NCBI GenBank assembly: GCA_003615045.1
Contig: ML014260.1
Span: 1-45,794 of the forward strand
Direction of reading: 5' to 3'
Origin: Caulochytrium protostelioides
Lineage: Eukaryota > Chytridiomycota > Caulochytriomycetes > Caulochytriales > Caulochytriaceae
Length of the DNA stretch: 45,794 nucleotides
The notes beneath the pieces are model-generated. The model worked only from the letters and a program-made list of their open reading frames with translations, did not search any database and was not told the origin of the DNA. Made by a program: the position numbers and the translations under genes. Within the stretch, counting starts at the first letter, position 1. The number at the start of each line of letters is the position of its first letter. Below, in pieces: positions 18,375 to 28,944 of this stretch.

Positions 18375-19010
18375 CAGCGCCGCCCGCGCCGCCGGCCTGG
18401 CGGAGTTTCCGCGGTGATCGGCGCGGTCGCGGGCGGCGCCGTCCCGATGCCGTGGAGCCGCCCGTGGCGTCGGGAGACGGCCGCGATCGGCGGGTCCGCC
18501 GGCCGCGGCGGGAGGGTGGCTTGGCCGGCGCCAGCGAGTCCGCCCACGAAGCGTCGGTATCCGCCGCGCGGCGCGCGCGCCTTCGCTCCCCCAGCGATGG
18601 CTTAGCGCCACCCGGAAACCAACGACGCTTCGGCGCGACACCGACACGAGCAGGCTGAACACGACGGGGCCGAGAGGTGGTTTTTCACCTTCGCAGGGCC
18701 GTGGCCGTGGCCGTCGCCAGCCGTCGTCGCCAGCCAGCGACGACGGCTGGCGCGGTCGCCGTGGTCACGGGCGTGCGTGCATCACGGCAACGACGATGCC
18801 CTCGGAGGACCAAGGATGTGATGGAGACGGGGTGCACCCAGAACGATCAGGCGGCCCAGGGCTCGAAGCGATCCGCCGCGGCGGCTCCCGATCGACACCG
18901 ACGTGCGACCCCTGAGCGAACACGGCCACGCGGAGCGACCTCCGACCTTCCGACGGACTCTGCCGTTTCATCTGCCCTTTGGCTGCCTCTGACCTTGAGC
19001 CTTCGACGCG
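18332..19010. other. GC-rich region upstream of the mitochondrial carrier
   Basis: It contains a GCC trinucleotide run (about 18342-18373), frames too R/P-rich to support, and a perfect hairpin at 18715-18752. The last 200 bases should include the carrier promoter. No gene can be supported. Confidence 0.5.
18715..18752. repeat. Perfect 16-bp inverted repeat (hairpin)
   Basis: Left arm 18715-18730 (cgccagccgtcgtcgc) is the exact reverse complement of 18737-18752, with a 6-base loop (cagcca). It lies about 260 bases before the carrier ATG. It is not followed by a T run. Confidence 0.9.
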
Positions 19011-20048
19011 ATGCCGTTGGCATCCGAGGCGATGGCTTCGCCATCGTCGTCACCGTCGCCAGCGGCCTCGTCGTCGTCGTCGTCGTCGTCGACGACGTCG
19101 TCGACGCCCAAGCTCGCGCCGTGGCAGAACGCGGCAAGCGGCGCCTTCGCTGGTGTCGTGAACCGTGCCATCATCGCGCCCATCGACGTCATCAAGATTC
19201 GGCTGCAGATCGAGACGGCAGCGCTCTCGCTGCGCCAGGGGCGCCTGTGCGCGGCCGCCGACGCCAAGTATACGTCGATCGCCGGCACGCTGCGCACGGT
19301 CGTCCGCGAAGAAGGGCCCGCGGCGCTGTGGAAGGGCAACGTGGCCGCCGAGTGCTTGTACCTCTCGTACGGCGCCATCCAGTTCCTGCTCTACCACGAG
19401 CTCGAGGCGCGCTTCCATCCGCAGTACCGCGATGTGCAAACGCTCGCGGCGGGCGCCGTCTCGGGCTGCGTCGCGACGGCCGCCACGTACCCGTTCGACC
19501 TGCTGCGCACGCAGTTCGCGGCGCAGGGCCGTGAGCGCGTGCACCGCTCGCTCGTCGGCGGCGTCCGCGCCATCGTCGCGCGCGAGGGCGTCGCCGGCCT
19601 GTACCGGGGGCTCGCGCCGTCGCTCGTCCAGATCGTGCCCGGCATGGGGCTCATGTTCTGGGTGCACGGGCGCGCGCAGCTCGCGCTTCGCCACGTGCCG
19701 CGCCTGCACGACCACGCGACGGTGCGCGACGTCGTCGCCGGCAGCCTCGCCGGCGCGGTCAGCAAGATGGCCATGATGCCACTCGACGTCGTTCGCAAGC
19801 GCCAGCAGGTCCAGGGCCCGCACCGCACGCGCTTTGTCGGCCGCGTGCCGCACTACGCCGGCGGCATGGGCGCCATCCTGCGCACGATCCTGCGCCGCGA
19901 GGGGCTGCTCGGGCTCTACCGCGGCCTGCTCACGAGTCTCCTCAAGACCGTGCCCTCCTCGGCGCTGACGTTTGTGCTCGTGGGCCAGGCCCGCCGCTTC
20001 TTTGCGGATCCCCGCCGGACGGCGACGGCGACGGTGCCGAGCGCCTGA
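19011..20048 (+). CDS. TPC1: Mitochondrial carrier, TPC1/SLC25A19-like (thiamine pyrophosphate)
   Basis: The 345-residue inner-membrane carrier has three solcar repeats after a 30-residue Ser-rich leader. The signature of each repeat is visible: PIDVIKIRLQ, YPFDLLRTQ and PLDVVRKRQQ. Features pointing to the thiamine-pyrophosphate carrier subgroup are PWQNAASGAFAGVVNRAIIAP, LWKGNVAAE with LSYGAIQFLLYHE, and GLYRGLAPSLVQIVPGMGLM. Substrate assignment within the SLC25 family from sequence alone is an inference. The ATG at 19011 begins the frame; a downstream ATG (MASPSSS) is an alternative start. No intron. The next gene (UVSSA) follows on the same strand after 569 bases. Confidence 0.85.
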   Translation: MPLASEAMASPSSSPSPAASSSSSSSSTTSSTPKLAPWQNAASGAFAGVVNRAIIAPIDVIKIRLQIETAALSLRQGRLCAAADAKYTSIAGTLRTVVREEGPAALWKGNVAAECLYLSYGAIQFLLYHELEARFHPQYRDVQTLAAGAVSGCVATAATYPFDLLRTQFAAQGRERVHRSLVGGVRAIVAREGVAGLYRGLAPSLVQIVPGMGLMFWVHGRAQLALRHVPRLHDHATVRDVVAGSLAGAVSKMAMMPLDVVRKRQQVQGPHRTRFVGRVPHYAGGMGAILRTILRREGLLGLYRGLLTSLLKTVPSSALTFVLVGQARRFFADPRRTATATVPSA

Positions 20049-20617
20049 GCGTCGTCGCGGTGGATGATCTATCGAGTGGTTTGCCGTGCGTGCGCCCGTC
20101 CGCGGGACGAGCGGCCGGCGACGACGGGCGTGCTGCGCCACCGACCTCGGTCGGTGCTGCGCCACGCGGCACGGAGGCGCCACCGCGGCGCCACGTCGCC
20201 TCGCGCCCCGCGTGTCACAGGTCTCGCGCGGACCGCGCCGTCCACGTGTGTTGCTTCGTCATCATCGCCGTCGTCGCTGGCTGGAAGATCTCCGCCTCCT
20301 TCGAATGCGGTTTCCGAAGGCAGAGCCGACGAGCGCGAGTCGAAGTCCTCCCGCTTCTCGGATGCTGCTCCGGGTCGGCTGATCCCTCGATCCACACGCA
20401 ACCCTCTTCCGCGCCTGTGTGGCCGACGCTCGACGACAGCATGCGGCGTCCGCCTCTTTGTGGGTACGACGCAGACAGAAGAATGTGACGGATCCGGCAC
20501 CCCTGCCCCCATTATGCGCATCACACGCTGCTCGGTGATTGAGACCACGAACGAACGACGGACAACGAACCACGAGCCCCACTCTCCGCTGCTCCGTCGA
20601 CCCCGCGACGTCCCGGC
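20049..20617. other. Intergenic region between carrier and UVSSA
   Basis: Ordinary GC-rich spacer. It contains a near-palindromic CACCGACCTCGGTCGGTG word near 20140. No gene seen. Confidence 0.55.
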
Positions 20618-21931
20618 ATGGCCTCGTACGGCCGCCCGTCCCGCGGCATGGACGCCGGCAGGAGGTCCGCGTCGGACTCGCCGGACGCGAGCCTGGCCGA
20701 CCAGGTCCAGTGGATCACGACGCGCGGCCTGCCCGAGCTCGACCCGGCGGCGCTGAAGCGCCTCAAGGCCGCCTGCCGCCGGGACGACGCCGCCGCCGCC
20801 GTCGAGGCCGTCTGCGACGCCGCCCTGGTCCAGGCCGAGGCGCCGCATGCCCAGATCCGCGTCGCCGCCCTCCAACTGATCGACGTGCTCTTTATGCGCT
20901 CCCACGCGTTCCGCCAGCGCCTGATGCCGCACCTCGACACGCTCGTGCTGGCCACCGCGCAGCCGCCCGAAGCGATGCCGCCGCCGCGCCGCCACGCCCT
21001 GCGCTGCCGCCACCTCGCCTATGAGGCCGTCCAGCGGTGGCACGCGCAGTACGGCGGCGGGTACCCGGCCTTCCGCTTGGCGCTGGACGCGCTGCGCCAC
21101 GGCCGGCCGCCGCTCGATCTCCTGGCGGCGCCACCCGCGCTGGAACTCGAGGCGCTCACCCCGGCGGAGCGCGCGCGCCGCGCCCGCGGCAACGCGCTGC
21201 GCTTGGCGCGGTGGCGCGCCGCATGGCCCGCGATGGCCGTCGCGCTGCCCCTCGTGCAGGAGAACCTGGACGCCATGCATGCCGCGTTCCGCCTGCTGAT
21301 CCCGGAGGCGCATGCCGATGTGATGGCCGCGGCGCTGGCCGCGCCGTCGTTATCAACAGCGGCCGCCGCAGCGGCCGCCGCATCCTCGACACCGTCGGCA
21401 ACAGCCCCGGCAACCGCACCGCTGACCCGAGAGTCCGTGATCCGTGATGCGGGACTCGCGACGGAACGCTGGCGGCTGACCATTGATCTCCGCGACGACG
21501 GGCGCGTCAAGGAGTGCGACGCGAATACCGCGATCTTTCAGGTGCTCCGGGAAGGCTATGCGCTCGCGGCCGACAAGCACCGGCCGCGCGTCGAAGCCTG
21601 GCTGCGTCTCGGGGAGCGCGTCACACTTCCGGCTGACGCGTCGTCCCCATCACCAGCGTTGCCGGTCGCGTCGCCGCGCCGTCGCGGGCGTTCCTCGACG
21701 GCCGACGCCGTCGCCGCCACCGACGGCGCCGACGGCGCCGATGTGTCCGATGTGCCGCTGACGCCGACGACGCACCACGCCTGCGTGCGGTGGCTACGCC
21801 GCCTCAGCACCGAGCTCGACGCGATGCTCAGCCATGCCGTCACTCTCGGCATCTACGAAGGTGCGCTCGACCAGCTCGATCGCCACAGCGGCCCGTCGAA
21901 CCCACCGGGTCTTGAAGCGCACGACCCACCA

Positions 21932-21963
<32 letters not shown>

Positions 21964-22987
21964 CGAGGCAGACGACGATGATGATGAGTTTGAGGATGTC
22001 GACCCCCACCAAGCCACCAAAGCCTCGTCGCCGGCGGCCGCCTTGGCCACGACTTCCGCGGCCGCGGCCGCCGATCCCGCGGCACCCACCACGGCATCGG
22101 CATCGGCATCGACGCCACACCGGTCGCGGACCACGCGCGGCATTGGCGCGCGTGGCATCTTTACAGATTTCCGTGACCAGGGCGGCGCCGACCCCACCGT
22201 TCGCCAGACGGACGTTCCTAGAGTGCAAGCCACGGAGAACGATGCGCCTGCGGCGTCGACGGCGTCGCCGTCCAACCTCGCGGCGGTCGCCAATCCGGAG
22301 CTCGCGCCGCTGTTTGCGGCGGCGCCGGTCGTGCCGTATGCGGACGATCTGTACTACTGGGACAAGACGGAGGTCCCGCTCAACCCCACGGGCATCGACC
22401 ACCACCACCGGTTCCTGGGCGACGGCGACGGCGACGCCGTCATGGGCGACGCCGCCCTCGCCGCCCTCAAGCGACGCACCCGCGTTGTCCAGCCGGAGGC
22501 GCCGCGGTACATTCCGCCGTGCAACGCGCCGCTCGCCAGCGGCCGCGGGCTCTGCCGCCGCCGCGACCTCGAGACCTGCCCCGTCCACGGACCCATCATC
22601 CCGCGCGACCCCGCCACGGGCGTCCCGCGCGACCCCGACGCCGCCCGTGCCGCCGCCACCGTCCGCCCGGTCCCGGAGTGGCAGCGTATCGAGGCCCGCG
22701 TCCGGCAGCAGTTCGGGCTCCGTGATCCGGCGCAGGCCGCCCGGGCCGCCCGCAAGCGCCGCCGCGCAGGGCTCGGCGACGCCCTGGAGGAGATCCCGTC
22801 GCCGGCGCGTCCGGCGGCGGCGTCCGGTGGCGGCGCGGCGGGGGGCACGGCAACCGCGGGGCCGGCGACGTCGACGGCGCGGTTAGCGCGGCGAATGGAC
22901 CAGGGCGCGCGCCGACGGCGGCTGGAGAGCCGTGCCGTGCAGGAAGCCGGCATGCGTCAGCGTGAGCGGGATGCGTTCCGCTGGTGA
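20618..22987 (+). CDS. UVSSA: UV-stimulated scaffold protein A homologue
   Basis: UVSSA works in transcription-coupled nucleotide excision repair with RNA polymerase II, CSA/CSB and TFIIH. The single-exon product has 789 residues, near the human length. The N-terminal ~150 residues form the helical VHS-like domain (IRVAALQLIDVLFMRS, FRQRLMPHL, RHLAYEAVQRW). The middle is low complexity with an Asp run (about residues 437-462) encoded by GAC repeats. The C-terminal DUF2043 region starts near 577 (YYWDKTEVPLNP) and has a zinc-binding knuckle: RYIPPCNAPL, GLCRRRDLETCPVHG and PIIPRD, which is highly diagnostic. The tail is basic (RLARRMDQGARRRR). ATG 20618 follows no other in-frame ATG nearby. 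Confidence 0.9.
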
Positions 22988-23647
22988 TGGACTCGCGGCG
23001 TCGCTTCGTCGATGCTCTTTGACGACGGTCTGAAATCTACCAATTGATTGGTCGCATTCCATTTTGCGATGGTTGTCCTTTTTTTTTTCGTTGGTGCGAT
23101 GCGGGGGGCGAGAGCGAAGAGTCACCGGGCGCCGCCACCAGGGGTCCGATGCCGACCTGGGCACGATTGGGGAGGCAGGCCGCGGGCAAGCTTGGAGTCC
23201 CTGGGAACGGGGCGCCACCACCATTGCGGCGGGGAGAGGGGCATCCAGTCGCGTGGCGTCTCGGGCAGCATCGTCAGCACGGCGCGCCTCACTCCGACCG
23301 GTGCTTGGGCATTGCCGAGGTTGCTCCAAAGCGGAGTTTGGCCGATGACGGCATCCCGACGCCTTCACGCGCGGCTCTGCAGGCGATGGCCCGCAGTAAG
23401 CACAAGAGCGGCCTCGCGGTCAGCCGGGCCCTTGGCCCCGTCCGTCCGCCTTTCAGACGGCCGGTTGGTCAAGATCGCCTCGTGGTCGAGCTCTCCTCGC
23501 CAGACGCGATGTTCCTTTCTGCCGATCACGAGTCTCGTTGATTTCCTTTTTTTTTGTCTCATACTTCCGCCAGGACCCGAGAGCCGCGACGCTTTCGCTT
23601 CGTTGCCTGAGTGATCCCCAACGGTCCACCGGACATTGCGCGCCGCC
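22988..23647. other. Intergenic region upstream of FEN1
   Basis: A spacer with three T runs (about 23081-23089, 23548-23556 and smaller). It should contain the UVSSA 3' end and the FEN1 promoter. No gene seen. Confidence 0.55.
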
Positions 23648-24901
23648 ATGGGCGTCCAGGGCCTGACCAAGCTGATCGGCGACCACGCGCCCGGCGCGAT
23701 CCGCGAGCACGAGATGAAGGATTATTTTGGCCGCAAGGTCGCGGTCGATGCGTCGATGTGTCTCTACCAATTCCTGATCGCAGTCCGCTCCGAGGGCCAG
23801 AACCTGACGAACGAGGACGGCGAGACCACGAGCCATTTGATGGGCTTCTTCTACCGCACGCTGCGCATGATGGACAACGGCATCAAGCCCATCTATGTGT
23901 TTGACGGCAAACCGCCGCAGATGAAGAGCGGCGAGCTCGCGAAGCGCGGGGCGCGGCGCGCCGCGGCCGAAGTCAGCCTCAAGGAAGCCCAAGAGGCCGG
24001 CGAGCAGGAGAACATCGACAAGTATACCCGCCGCCTCGTGCGTGTCACCAAAGAGCACAACACAGAAGTCCAGCAGCTCCTGACGCTCATGGGGATCCCC
24101 TTCGTTGTGGTATGTCCCCTGCTTCTTACATTGTGATGCGGATAAATATCTCCCATGAACTCACATCGTTTTTTTTTTTTTTTTCATTGGATGAATCAGG
24201 CCCCCGCCGAGGCCGAGGCCCAGTGCGCTGCGCTGGCCGCAGCCGGAAAAGTGTATGGCGCCGCATCAGAGGATATGGACACGCTGACATTCGGCACGCC
24301 CACGCTGCTGCGCCACATGACGTACAGCGAGAACCGCAAGAAGCCCATCAACGAAGTCTCTTACGAGCAGGTCCTCGAAGGGCTGGAGATGACCAAGGAG
24401 ACGTTTGTGGACCTGTGCATCCTGCTGGGCTGTGACTACTGCGAGTCCATCCGCGGCATCGGCCCGCACCGCGCGCTTGCGCTGCTGCGCGAGCACCAAT
24501 CGATCGAGAACATCCTGGCGTCGCTCGATCCGGACAAGTTCACCGTGCCCGAGGACTGGCCCTACGCGGAAGCGCGCCGGCTCTTTTTACATCCGGACGT
24601 GGCCGACCCCGCCACGTTCGACTTTGAGTGGAAAAAGCCCGACGAAGAGGGGCTGGTCCAGTTCATGGTCAACGAGAAGGGCTTCAGCGAGAAGCGCATC
24701 CGCGACGGCATTGCCAAGCTGAACAAGATCAGCACGACCGCGACGCAGGGTCGCTTGGACGGGTTCTTCACGGCCGCCAAGCGGCCCGCAGCGGCGGCCG
24801 GCGCAAACGCCAAAAAGCGGGCCGCGCCGGCGAGTGGTGCCAAGAGCGCGCCGGCGACCAAGAAGCGCGCCGGTGGCAGCGGCGGGCGCCCACGCCGATA
24901 G
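23648..24901 (+). CDS. FEN1: Flap endonuclease 1 (two exons)
   Basis: This structure-specific 5' flap nuclease acts in Okazaki fragment maturation and long-patch base excision repair. Exon 1 is 23648-24109 and exon 2 is 24200-24901, joined in phase 0 ([15 protein letters not shown]), giving 387 residues, the family norm. The intron (90 bases) begins GTATGT and has a 17-base T run before CAG. Catalytic acids are in place: D34 (VAVDAS), D86 (YVFDGKPP), the EAE pair after the splice, SEDMDTLTF, and [17 protein letters not shown]-binding box, QGRLDGFF, is followed by a basic K/R/A-rich tail. The start [10 protein letters not shown] is invariant in the family, since Gly2 enters the active site. 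Confidence 0.97.
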
Positions 24902-25317
24902 CGCTTCCGGGCGCTCCTCTGATATATCATCGACGCTGTGATTCGTGGTTTAGGTAGTTTCGGAAATTGGAAGCGGCGCCGACGGGGAACGGATGCCCGA
25001 CGCGGGAAGGCTGCGCCACCGCATGCCATCGCTGCCGGAGATGGGGTACCGAGCAATGATGCCTCATGCGGCCCGGGCACGGGTTCCGGTGACTGAGGGA
25101 CCCCCGAGTGCGGCGCCCTCGCCGGCGAGCGCGCGTCGCGCGGGCTGGGCATGGGCACCACGAAGCGGATCGGCACGCTTTCCGACGCTTCCAAGGAACT
25201 CGGGAGGGCTCCTGGTGAGGTTCGGAGGCGCGTGGACGGTGTCATGATCGTCGCGTCAGTGGCGTCTGGCTGGGCCGCTACGGCGGATACCGTGATTCCT
25301 GGCGATCAGCAATGTCC
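24902..25317. other. Spacer between FEN1 and the BORCS5-like gene
   Basis: 416 bases with no recognisable gene or repeat. It should contain the FEN1 3' end and the next promoter. Confidence 0.5.
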
Positions 25318-26814
25318 ATGGGCCACGCCGGATCGGCATCGGACACGCCGGTACGGCGGCCTCCTGGTTCTGTCTCGCTCTCTCAGTTCTATTTTCTACC
25401 CATGGACCCCGCGACGGTCCCGCTCAAGCGCCTACCGCTCTCCACGGAGCAGCAGGTGGGCACGCTTGAGGATGTTCACGGGGCTCGCGAGGCCGAAGAC
25501 GCCGCGGGGCAGCTGACCGCATCGCCGATCCCGGCATCGCCGATCCTCGGGTCGCCGCTCCCGGAGCGGCCCGCTCCCCGACCGCCCACACCAGCGCGGC
25601 ACGATGGATCGATGGCCGGAGCTGCAGCATTGCCGGGCATCGTCACGGTGCATGCCGCCGCCGTCGCGCCCGCCGCCGATCCGGCCGGCGACCCGCTGTC
25701 CGCGGCCATGGCCCAGATCCCATATGTAAGCGCATTCCGTCATCCCCGCGATCACGTATGACACGGAAGCCGCGTGATGTGGCGACGCGGCGAACTTCCA
25801 CTAACCCTGTCGCGGTTTCCTTATCTTTCTCTCGATGGGATGTTTGGGCGGGCATGGTGCCTCTGTGGAGACCCAACGGCTTGATGAATGTCCATGGATT
25901 TCGATGCGGGTAGTATGAACCGCTTCTGGCAGGTCTCGCGCCGGTCGCGGGCGCCGAGGGCCGGTCGCGTGGCTGGTCGCAGTGGCTCCTGGCGCCGCTC
26001 GCGTCGTCCGAGACGACGGGCCTCCCCGATGTCAAGAAGATGGCGACAGGTAAGCCAGCGTGCGTCTTGGGTAGGATCCATTCTCCATCATGGCTGTTGC
26101 TGCGCCGCCGTGCGTCGACGCGACGGTGGTGGGCAGGGTCTCACTAACGCGTCCCTTCGTTCTGTGCCGTGCGATGCTATGCGATGCTATGCGACGCTGT
26201 GTGATGATGTGCGATGATGTGCGATGATGTGCGATGGCGTGCGATGCTTTTCCGCACGTGATACTGCCATGATCCATCGTCTAGCTGAAGCGCTAACGCC
26301 GTGCCCGTCCGAAGCGATCGAAGACGTCGCCACGCAGGTCACGCAGCACGTGCAGCACTGCGTGGCGCAGCTCGCCGACGACCAGGCCCGGCTCGGCGCG
26401 CGACTCCATCACGTTGCCGCCGACTACGTCCGCCTCAGCGACGGCGTCGCGCTCGAGGCTGCCCAGCGCGCCCAGCGCCAGCGCCAGCACGTCGAAGCCG
26501 CCGCGCTCGCCATCGCCGCCGCCGTCACCCAGACCAAGACCGCGTGGTCGGCCCTCTACGAGGCGCTCTTTGGCCTCGCGCTGCCCTTTGGCGCCTTGGC
26601 GGCGGCGACGACAGCCGCAGGCGAGGCCGACAGCGGGCTCGAGCAGCTGGGCGGGCTACAGACGCGGCTGCTGCCGGCCGAGCGGTTCCACGCGGTGCAG
26701 GACACGTATCCGCATCTCCGGGACTACCTGCGCCGCATGGCGCCGTCCGGCCCCCCGCCGCTGCCGCCGCCGCTGCCGCCGCGACCCGGGGAGGGCCATG
26801 TCGCTTCGCGCTGA
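25318..26814 (+). CDS. BORCS5: BORC complex subunit 5 homologue (three exons)
   Basis: In animals BORCS5 is the myristoylated subunit that anchors BORC on lysosomes and recruits Arl8. Proposed exons are 25318-25725, 25914-26049 and 26285-26814, giving about 357 residues. Introns are GTAAGC...TAG in both cases, and phases agree at both joints. Evidence: PGIVTV then IPY/YEPLLAGLAPVAG matches the family's central IP.F.PLL.G motif. Exon 3 is a helical coiled region ending LGGLQTRLLPAERF, like LDRLN.MLPEGERLEPF. The start chosen at 25318 gives MGHAGSAS, which fits the N-myristoylation pattern G-x-x-x-S; ATG 25402 is an alternative. An alternative small intron in the pyrimidine-rich stretch before 25402 is possible. 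The linker is long and Pro/Ala-rich compared with human (196 residues). Confidence 0.72.
26170..26247. repeat. GCGATGATGT-type decamer repeat inside an intron
   Basis: About eight imperfect units (GCGATGCTAT, GCGATGATGT and variants) lie in the second intron of the BORCS5-like gene. It is the same GATGC/GCGAT family of repeats as elsewhere in the window. Confidence 0.85.
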
Positions 26815-28909
26815 GAGCACGTGGCAAAGCCCTGGACCGCTTCACGAGTCCGGGGGCGTCGACCATGCACCCCGAACGGTGGCCAGGGATGATACAGGAT
26901 TTTTGCGGCTCACGGGATTCCCGTCGTCAGACGGCTTCTTTTATTCGAGAACAGGTCTATGTCATGCAGGGTGTGGCCCTGAAGGTTGTCCCGCAGACGC
27001 CGTCGTTGCCACCATCGGCGCCCCTGTGAAGTGCCTGCCGCTGTCTCGTCCCCGCCACTGAGGCTTGGTCACGAGAGCAGGCGCCGACACGAGCGGAGCC
27101 CGATGAGACGTATCACACGGCGGCTGGCATCGCAGCAAGCGGTTCTGAACGGTACGAACGGCGGTCGTATGGCGGCTCTCTCACGCAGGGTTGGTCTCGC
27201 GTCGGGGACCGCCGCTCTCTGTCCCGTTTCCGGAAGCGGACGGCCGATCATGGGTATCCATTTTTTCTTCATCCCACGTGGCATACACGTGCTCGGTCGC
27301 CGCGCCCGTGTGGCGCCTCCCATGCGCCACCCATGCCGCGTGCACCCCTGACGGGACGAGGACAGGACCGATGGACGTGGTTGTCGCGCTTGACGCGCGT
27401 CGTGGTGGCGCTCAGACGCGGCATCTGGACGAAGCGCCATTTGTGTCGTTCCATCGGCCGGCTCAATGATGGTTCCTGCGCGCAGCGCCTCGTTGGTCAC
27501 GCGTTCGCTGTCTGGCCGGCTGTGGAATCGGCCGGGCACAGGATACCGCGAGCGCCTCTTGCGGGGCCTGCGCCATCGTCGCGCGATCCGAGACAACGCC
27601 GTGCGCCATCGCCGTCACCGTCGGTGCCGATGCCGATGGGCCACGGGGTGTTGCCGACGGCGTGTTCTGTTTCGCGTTGGCCGCACCGGAACCCGTCGCC
27701 GTCGCTTGTCCGCGGCGCCGCGGCCCGCTACGCCCGCCTGGCAACCAGCCGAAAAAAAAATGGATAATGGAAAAAAATGAAAGAGCGCCCGTGAGGCGTC
27801 CCACGGCCCAAGAAACGGCGGCTGTTCTGGGCACCCGTCGGCGTAGATCGCGGCCGCGGCGGCGTCCGATGGAGCCGCGACCTAGCGGCCATTCCGGGCA
27901 CGCACACCCATGGGCGGTCCGACGGGAGGCGGCCTTGCGGCGATCTGGTTGGGCCGGACACACGCCACGGCACACGAGCCGGGCCGAGGCCGCGTACCGG
28001 TGACGACAATCGGGACGGCGGCGACGGCGACGGCGACGGCGACGGCATCCGCACGAGCGACGGCGCCCCGCGATGGCGACAGCCGTGCCCGGCGGGCCGT
28101 GCCGTGGTCCTTCCTGGCCATGGATGTGGCCGCGGAGCAGCCGGATGGAGGCGCACGCACCTCGTCGAGGCCGGCGAGGCCGGCGAGCGGCCTAGTCTCG
28201 CTGGGTCCCGCCCAGCGGGCCGCGCCATGACGCTCGCCACCCCTCCGATCCTGATCCCGACCGAACTGGCCCCGACGGGGCGCTGCGCCCACCCACGCGG
28301 CAGCGGGGCGAGTGGACGGGCGGTCAAGCGTTCAAGGCTCACCGCAGATCAGAAAAGAGCCGCCGCCCATGTCCATGTCCATGTCCATGGCCATGGCTCG
28401 CCGCCGTCGCTCGCGCGGAGGGCCGCGATGCTCGCCCGAGATTCGTCGCCGTGTCGGGACGTGTGGCGGAAGATCGGGATCGGCGTTCGTCCTGGTGCAC
28501 TGGGTATGCCATCGTCTTGACCCCGTTGCCCCCGCTTCCGCGGTCCGCGCGGTCTCTCTCTCTCCTCCTCGGCCTGTCTCTTCTGGTAAGCGTCCTCCTC
28601 CCTCCTGCCCGTCCCTTGGCCCGTTCTCTGGCCGGCCTTCCTGCCGATCCTCTGCCCGACCCGTTGCCCGGGCCTCCTGCCAGCCCATCCCCGGCCGCGC
28701 CGACCCTGTCTCGGCGGCGACGGATCATACCTCGCGCACCGCCATCGCTGGCTGACTTCGCGTCATTGTCCTTGCCGTGCTGGCCATCCGACGGCGTGGG
28801 TGTTGCAGATCGGTTTTCTTTTGCTTTTGCTGTTTCGGCTCGGTTCGCTCGGCTTCGTCTCGCCGACACCCGCTTTTCTCAATCGAGCGAAACGCAGCGG
28901 GCGGCGAGC

Positions 28910-28944
<35 letters not shown>

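Noticed and set aside
28228-28520. A homeodomain start (KRSRLTADQKR)
   Set aside because: Only about a dozen residues match and no recognition helix follows. The rest is low-complexity His/Val from a CCATGT repeat.
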